Translations under genes and position numbers: made by a program
Assembly: GCF_008831285.2 (NCBI RefSeq)
Contig: NC_045139.1
Coordinates: forward strand, 28,871,206-28,935,205
From: Nymphaea colorata
Taxonomy: Eukaryota; Streptophyta; Magnoliopsida; Nymphaeales; Nymphaeaceae
Reading direction: 5' to 3'
DNA length: 64,000 nt
In this document: piece after piece, positions 58,603 to 64,000 of the stretch
How positions within the stretch are numbered: the first letter of the stretch is position 1
Layout: every line of letters begins with the position of its first letter
Notes under the pieces: generated by a model
Seen by the model: the letters and a program-made list of their open reading frames with translations, nothing else
Databases searched by the model: none
Told to the model about the DNA's origin: nothing

Positions 58603-61537
58603 AGGGCATCGCACGTCACTAACGGAGTTTGTGGAAATTTTTTGCTGATTATTTTTTCGCTTGTCCTATTACCTATACATATGTAGAAAAGAGGAGGGAG
58701 AGGTGGAGGCGGTTGCTTTTGCTCGGCGCTTTCTTCTTGTATTTTCCGGAAAGAATGATCTTCTAGAGTATGCATTTCGCCCTAACGGTCTTGAGCCGTC
58801 TCATCATGTTCTTGGCACTGGCTCTGCTGCATAAATATGATAGCGGAATCATTTATTGGTATTGAATCTCCAATGAAGTGCGCAAAATATGTTGAGGACT
58901 TAGGAGAGGTGGAAATGTGGGTGAAGGAAGGACAAGGTTAAAACTGTGGAGGACAAGCGATGCAACTTTGCTTCTCATGGACGCCTTTTGCTCACCTGCA
59001 GATTGGCAGATTCGGAGGCGGAGCATGCTCGACAAAGAGAAAATGGAGGAGAGATTGGCCTGAGCAACTAACAATTTGCGACCCAGTAGGCTGTCAAGGA
59101 AGGAGCTGGGCTTGACTGGTTTTTTGCTGTAATAGATGTGGACCTCTCTCTCTCCCACTCACGCACATGCGCACACGCACCAAAAGCCAATGTCTGATGA
59201 ACTTTTCAAGTGGTAGCTTGAAGGTGCTGGTCCGCAGCAAGGCCTTGCTGACCAACGAATTAGGGGAAGGCGGTAAGTGGCTGCATCATTAGAGAACCAG
59301 AGATACATGGCCACTACTACCTCCATGAAAGCAAAATCTGCTTCGGTACACCCTCAAGAAGCAGAAAATCCAAATGCAGCAACTGCTGCTGCTTCTCTTT
59401 CAGAAGCGGAGTTGTCGCTTTTGGAGGAAGTTTTCACTTCCATTGAAGGAAACTATCAGATGCCATGGTTGTTCTTTCCCTATTCGCTGCTTGTTGAGAA
59501 CTTGCAAAAACCAAACGCCGGTTACACTAGAAAACTACAACAGTTGCTATAAAATAACTCGTGAAACACGGTTTTAGGTGGCAGGATTAGGTGAGTTAGA
59601 AATCACCTATAATGGTGGCGTTCTGTTGGGTCTTTTTCCCCTTATTACACTAGTCTTTTCCTTAATAGCATATTTTCAACATCCTCGCCTTTTACTATGG
59701 TCGAATCTGTTTCCTGTTCTTCCTTAACCATGGAAATAGGGGTCTTCCAACTTTAAAAAATATGAAATCTTTCAAGTTATCGTGGAGAAATTCACGCAAA
59801 CTTTCTGGGTTCACTCCCTTCTGCAGTTCTGCTGGTACGTGGAACCCGAGAGAGAGAGAGAGATAGAGAGAGAGAGAGCACAGATTGGCTAAAAATATGT
59901 CACCTTACTTTTTCTAGAAACCATGAGAACAAACAGGTCCAATTGGGTTTACTTAAAAAACTGTTCTCTTAAAAGTAAATTTTGAATTTAAACTACTTAC
60001 ATCATTTTCTTTTTCGAAAGGTTGCAGTTGTTTTATCTTGAAATAATTAAAATTGAAGTTAGATCTGCTTTTAGTATGAAATTTCCTAAAACATGTTCAA
60101 CAGGTTTAGAAATGAGAACTTGTAAGGCTGAGGAGGATCCTTGGCTGAGCATCCTTATCCCGTAACGAAACGCAGTCCAGCCCTGGTTGGGTGAATATTA
60201 TTCCACTAATTGATCCCCTGATATGCATCGAAGGATTAAACAACCCACAACGAAACTCAGTTTTTATAGTCCCAGTTAGGCTATGAAAACCAGGTCTTAC
60301 TGTCATCCAAACAGGCAGGAAAGGTTTACAATTCCATAAACTTTAAAGTCATGATTTTGCTCTTCATGGAAATCATGTTGCCATTTGAATGTATATGAGG
60401 ACTCTAAGCACATCCTAGACAAATTGTTCAAGCTGCAGCTATATATAAACAACAGGTTAAAATAGGAAAGATATCAGATATGAATGGCATCGGAAAATTT
60501 TAAATGTCAGTTAAAACAGATCAATCAAAAGAGTTTTTGGAAAAGGACTTGTGACCTAGCTTGATAGAGTGACTAAATGTTGGTGTAAGCATTAATGTAA
60601 CTAACATGAGTCACAGCAACTAATAACCATCTGTAAAAGGACCATTCACCATTTATTGGCAGTGAAAGGAATAAATACAGCTTGGATGGCATTTCATGAC
60701 AAATTCGAAAATGCAAAATATGGAACTAAACAGTGTTCTTAATTTGTTTGCCGGTAAGGCTTACACAACAGAAACATTCGATATTTTGGAACTAGCTACT
60801 AAGTGAGCAGTCACCATGGTTTATATGAACATCTTGCCAACAAATTCTTTTAAGGGTCTGGTTGGTGACGGCATCCAAATTTGAGTGGAGCAGGTCCCTT
60901 AGAAAGGAGTGCCTGTTTCTAGAAACCTTCCTCTCTCATCCAAATCATGCATATTATGGATGTTAATTAATGACTACCAAATCTGGAGCTGCTTCTTTGC
61001 TCTCTATGGATTGGCTTTCTGTATCTGCTATGTTTTGTTCTTCCCTTGCTACATACCTTTTGTCGATGTCCCTGAGCAATACGAAGGGGAAGAAACTTCA
61101 CTAGATGTGAAGATTCGAGAACATTTTTAGGTGAAACTTTGTTAGAAAGAAAGGATTAATTTTGGAAACAAGCCTAGTGGATGCGGCTCTCTTTGATTCT
61201 CACGTTGAATTTCAACTCCCCGTTTCGTGGCTTTTGCTTGGCTCAACAAATGGTGTACGTGGCAAGTAAGTAGGCCAACGTCCACAACCTCCAAGTTTTG
61301 AGAATCAAATGAAAACCTGAAACCATCATAACAGTGACTGACTTTGATAGGTTTAAGCAGGCTCAAATTTTCAAGGTTGGTGGCTCTCTCTACCCCCCTC
61401 TCTCTCTCTTCTTTCAGTCTTTTCAGATTGTTTATAAGATCTCTCCGCACTCGAGTTTCACTGGCCTGCTCCTCCTTCCATTTTGGGACTTTTATGAGTC
61501 CCAAAGTGGGGAACTTGCGTATGTAACTCGGAAGTTG
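58603..61537. other. Intergenic between the galactosyltransferase and GDSL genes
   Basis: No firm gene. An open frame at 59277-59552 (+, 91 aa) contains a low-complexity Ala/Ser stretch and ASLSEAELSLLEEVFTSIEG. Nearby plus-strand pieces, such as RRRSMLDKEKMEERLA (about 59012) and SLKVLVRSKALLTNELGEGG (about 59215), look protein-like but are not joined by a clear frame. This may be a decayed gene I do not recognise. A (GA)n microsatellite lies at about 59849-59879. Confidence 0.4.
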
Positions 61538-64000
61538 ATGAAGAAGAAGATGATGGTGATGAAGACGATGGTACTCATCGTGATGCTGATGATGGTTGCC
61601 CTTGCGGGCATGGGAGCTGACAGTGCTCCGGTTCAGTTCATCTTTGGGGACTCCTTATCCGACGTTGGGAACAACAACTACCTCACAAAGGGCATTGCTA
61701 GGGCCGCTTTGCCTTGGTACGGGATCGACATTGGCATGGGTCTCCCCAATGGCAGGTTCACAAATGGGCGTACAATTGCAGACATAATAGGTGCATATCC
61801 TCACTCGATCCCCTCCATCTATTTGTTGTTCTTGTGGCTCTTCTTTATGTCAGCTTGGTATTTGCACCATAGTTACCATGAACATTAACTTGCTTTCCTT
61901 CTCTAAGATTCATTATTTCCTGCTTCACGCTGCTTCCTTAGGACGTAGTGTCATAGTTTTTGGTTTTTGAAAAGCATTGGCTTCCTCTCGCTTTTGCTTC
62001 ATGTATTGCATCGCCTCCCTTGTTCACCTGTTCATTTTACATGGTAACAATGGCTCCGACAAACCAGATGAGCGGCTATATCTTGTGGATGATTATTACG
62101 ACCAAGCTGGCCTTGCCTGAAAGGGCATTAACTTGTGGAGCTTCGCTTCGATCCCTGGAACTTAACAGCTCCTAACAGGAAATGGTCGAATTCATGAACT
62201 TCCTTGATCTTTTTGAGATTTGTTCGCCGCTAAGATCTTCAAAGTTCATGAAATTTCCAATCATGTTTCAGCTGGTATTTCTAGCTTCTCTGCGGCCTAC
62301 TTTCTTTCTTTTCCCTGTCCCTTCCATTTTCTATTTTAATCCCTGGGAAGGGTGGGTGAACAACCGTGGTGGGGCTCAAACCGAAGACCTCCTGGTTTTC
62401 TCATTCGTCTTCCACAAAAGCTTCTTTTGAAAATTTTTCATTTAGATCCAGGTTTACTTTTTACCTGTATTTTCAAAGCTCTTTTCTGAATATTTAATAA
62501 AAGTCAGACTTCCATAAAACCTGTCAGATTGAAGCAAACTTATGTTGAAGACTTAAATCTGAGAAACAGAAAAAAAGTTAGCCAATTTATTTTTCATATT
62601 ACCTTCTACCTCTAAATTAGATTTCTTTTTATTTTAGCCAATCTTTCGTTTTTTAATTAAGCTTAGTTTATTTGAAGAGCTTATTTGAAGTTTCTATGAA
62701 AAATTTGAGCCTTACTGAAAAAAAATTTTAAAAATAGTTTCTTTTGTTTACATGCAAATGGTAGTAGGCCCAAGAACGAAAATTATCATTTTTCTGAACT
62801 GTTCTATCGCCACATGGCAGCGATTCGACAGGCTGTTACCAGAGTATGCCAGTTGCCTCAGTTTTTAATATCAAGTTCTTAACCTCCTTCAACTTGAAAG
62901 ACTTGAGCTTAAGAACTCCAAAAGGTGCATATATAGCTTTCTCTGGTTGTGCAAAGATGGTATCAGACAAATCCTATATATTCCTTTTACATTCCCCATT
63001 TTAGACAAATTAAACTTCATATTCGTCACTCCAACCCCTCAGCCGGTATGGCGGAGATGGCCGGAAAAAGGTGCACTTTTTTGGGGGTTAATATCCAAAG
63101 TTAACCTGAAAGTTTTATACATTATTTTGGCAGGCGATTACATGGGATATCCGAGACCTATAGCATTTATGGACCAATCTTTGGATGTGGATGCGATACT
63201 AAAAAATGGAGTCAATTATGCTTCTGGTGGAGGGGGGATCCTCAATGATACAGGCCAATTATTCGTAAGCATTGAATCTTTTTTAGTAACATGTTAATGA
63301 AAAGTTTTCTGATTTCTTCTCGACAACATAAAACTCTATGTAGCCAGCTTGATTGTGCCTTCGGTTCTTCTTGGATGCAGGTGCAAAGATTTTGCTTTTA
63401 CAAGCAGATTGATCTCTTCCAAGGGACACAAAAGCTGGTCAAAGAGAAGATTGGCAGCGAAGCAGCAGACAAGTTCTTCAAGGAAGCAAGCTACGTCGTT
63501 GCACTGGGAAGCAACGACTACATCAACAATTTTCTGCTTCCTGTTTATCCAGATGCATGGGCATACTCCTCCACAGGATTCACAAACTTGCTGATCTCCA
63601 CACTGAAGGACCAACTGACGGTAAACACAAATCGTCAACAAATTTTAACTATTAAAAACATGACCTTTTGAAAAGCTCCACCAATTAATTGACCCTGGCT
63701 TCAAACATGTAGGAAGATATGCATCAATTCCATGAAGTTTGTGTTCCTTTTATGTAAAAGATTGTGCATGGTTCCCTTCATTTCTCACATTGTTATCATT
63801 GTTATTATTATTTATTATTATTATTATTATTATGTATGAACTAACAGGAGGAGGCTGCTGTAACCATGTGCAGTTGCTGCACAAGTTGGGAGCTCGAAAA
63901 TTGATCTTCTTTGGGCTGGGTCCGATGGGTTGCATTCCCCTGGAGAGGGTCATGAACACCAACTACACCTGCCAAGACAGTGTCAACAAGCTTGCTATGA
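61538..64000 (+). CDS. GDSL esterase/lipase, 5' part (runs off the window)
   Basis: Secreted SGNH/GDSL hydrolase of the large plant family, acting on ester or lipid substrates; the exact substrate is unknown. Exons are 61538-61790, 63134-63264, 63381-63620 and 63874 onward to the window end. The first three join in consistent phases. Residues 1-29 form a Met/Val/Leu-rich signal peptide. Block I is FIFGDSLSDVGNNNY, with the nucleophile Ser at residue 39. The block containing GSNDYINNF (Asn about 173) fits the family. LGARKLIFFGLGPMGCIPLE in exon 4 is also a family hallmark. The final catalytic Asp-x-x-His block lies beyond the window. Intron 1 is 1.3 kb. I chose the ATG at 61538 because it begins the signal peptide; an upstream in-frame ATG (61334) gives no sensible N-terminus. 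Confidence 0.92.

Noticed and set aside
1-64000. tRNA, rRNA or CRISPR loci
   Set aside because: I looked for tRNA-like T-loop words and regularly spaced repeats. None fitted a folded tRNA or an array. The only tRNA-related signal is the retrotransposon primer site at 21275.

Overview
The window is nuclear DNA from a flowering plant. Genes are intron-rich with GT..AG junctions, there are long AT-rich intergenic stretches and microsatellites, a Ty1/copia retrotransposon primed by initiator tRNA-Met is present, and the gene families are plant-typical (Bowman-Birk inhibitors, plastid starch synthase II, a galectin-domain Hyp-O-galactosyltransferase, DUF1666, a GDSL lipase). I cannot name the species. 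The Bowman-Birk genes point away from plants that lack this family, but that is weak evidence.

Region 1 (about 1.5-13.6 kb) is a minus-strand array of four Bowman-Birk protease inhibitor (BBI) genes, each with one intron in the same place (phase 1, just before the mature inhibitor). BBI-1 (1523-2098) is a canonical double-headed, 14-cysteine inhibitor. BBI-2 (6523-7263) and BBI-4 (12708-13410) keep 14 cysteines, but their first reactive loop is shortened and lacks the Pro-Pro pair. BBI-3 (11181-11754) is a pseudogene. The array grew by duplication: block A (about 3280-5531 and 7480-10080) and block B (about 5537-7460 and 11765-13625) alternate. Both A blocks carry decayed exon pieces of the GH5/ricin-lectin gene that lies to the right. 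One of these pieces was split by a solo LTR, and its paralogue preserves the empty site.

Region 2 (17.1-26.0 kb) is a four-exon secreted GH5 'cellulase' with a C-terminal ricin-B-like domain (17153-20778). A full-length copia element (20723-25974, two LTRs, 5-bp target duplication GGATC) sits in its last exon, about eight codons before the inferred original stop. The host frame now ends in LTR sequence.

Region 3 (27.8-36.3 kb, minus) is a complete eight-exon soluble starch synthase II gene with a small inverted-repeat transposon in intron 1. Region 4 (42.0-44.5 kb, minus) is a four-exon DUF1666 gene. Region 5 (about 50-58.6 kb, plus) is a seven-coding-exon galectin + GT31 galactosyltransferase with a probable intron in its 5' leader and a 43-bp x4 tandem repeat in its first coding-region intron. 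Region 6 (61.5 kb to the window end, plus) is the 5' part of a GDSL esterase/lipase gene, cut off by the window edge.

The non-BBI genes look like ordinary neighbours with unrelated jobs (cell-wall or secreted carbohydrate binding, plastid starch synthesis, Golgi arabinogalactan-protein glycosylation, secreted lipid hydrolysis). The feature most worth a second look is the BBI/GH5 duplication landscape: head-specific remodelling of an inhibitor family, together with repeated capture, decay and transposon interruption of a neighbouring glycosidase's lectin exon. All exon coordinates were read by eye from splice consensus, reading phase and family similarity. No transcript evidence was available.
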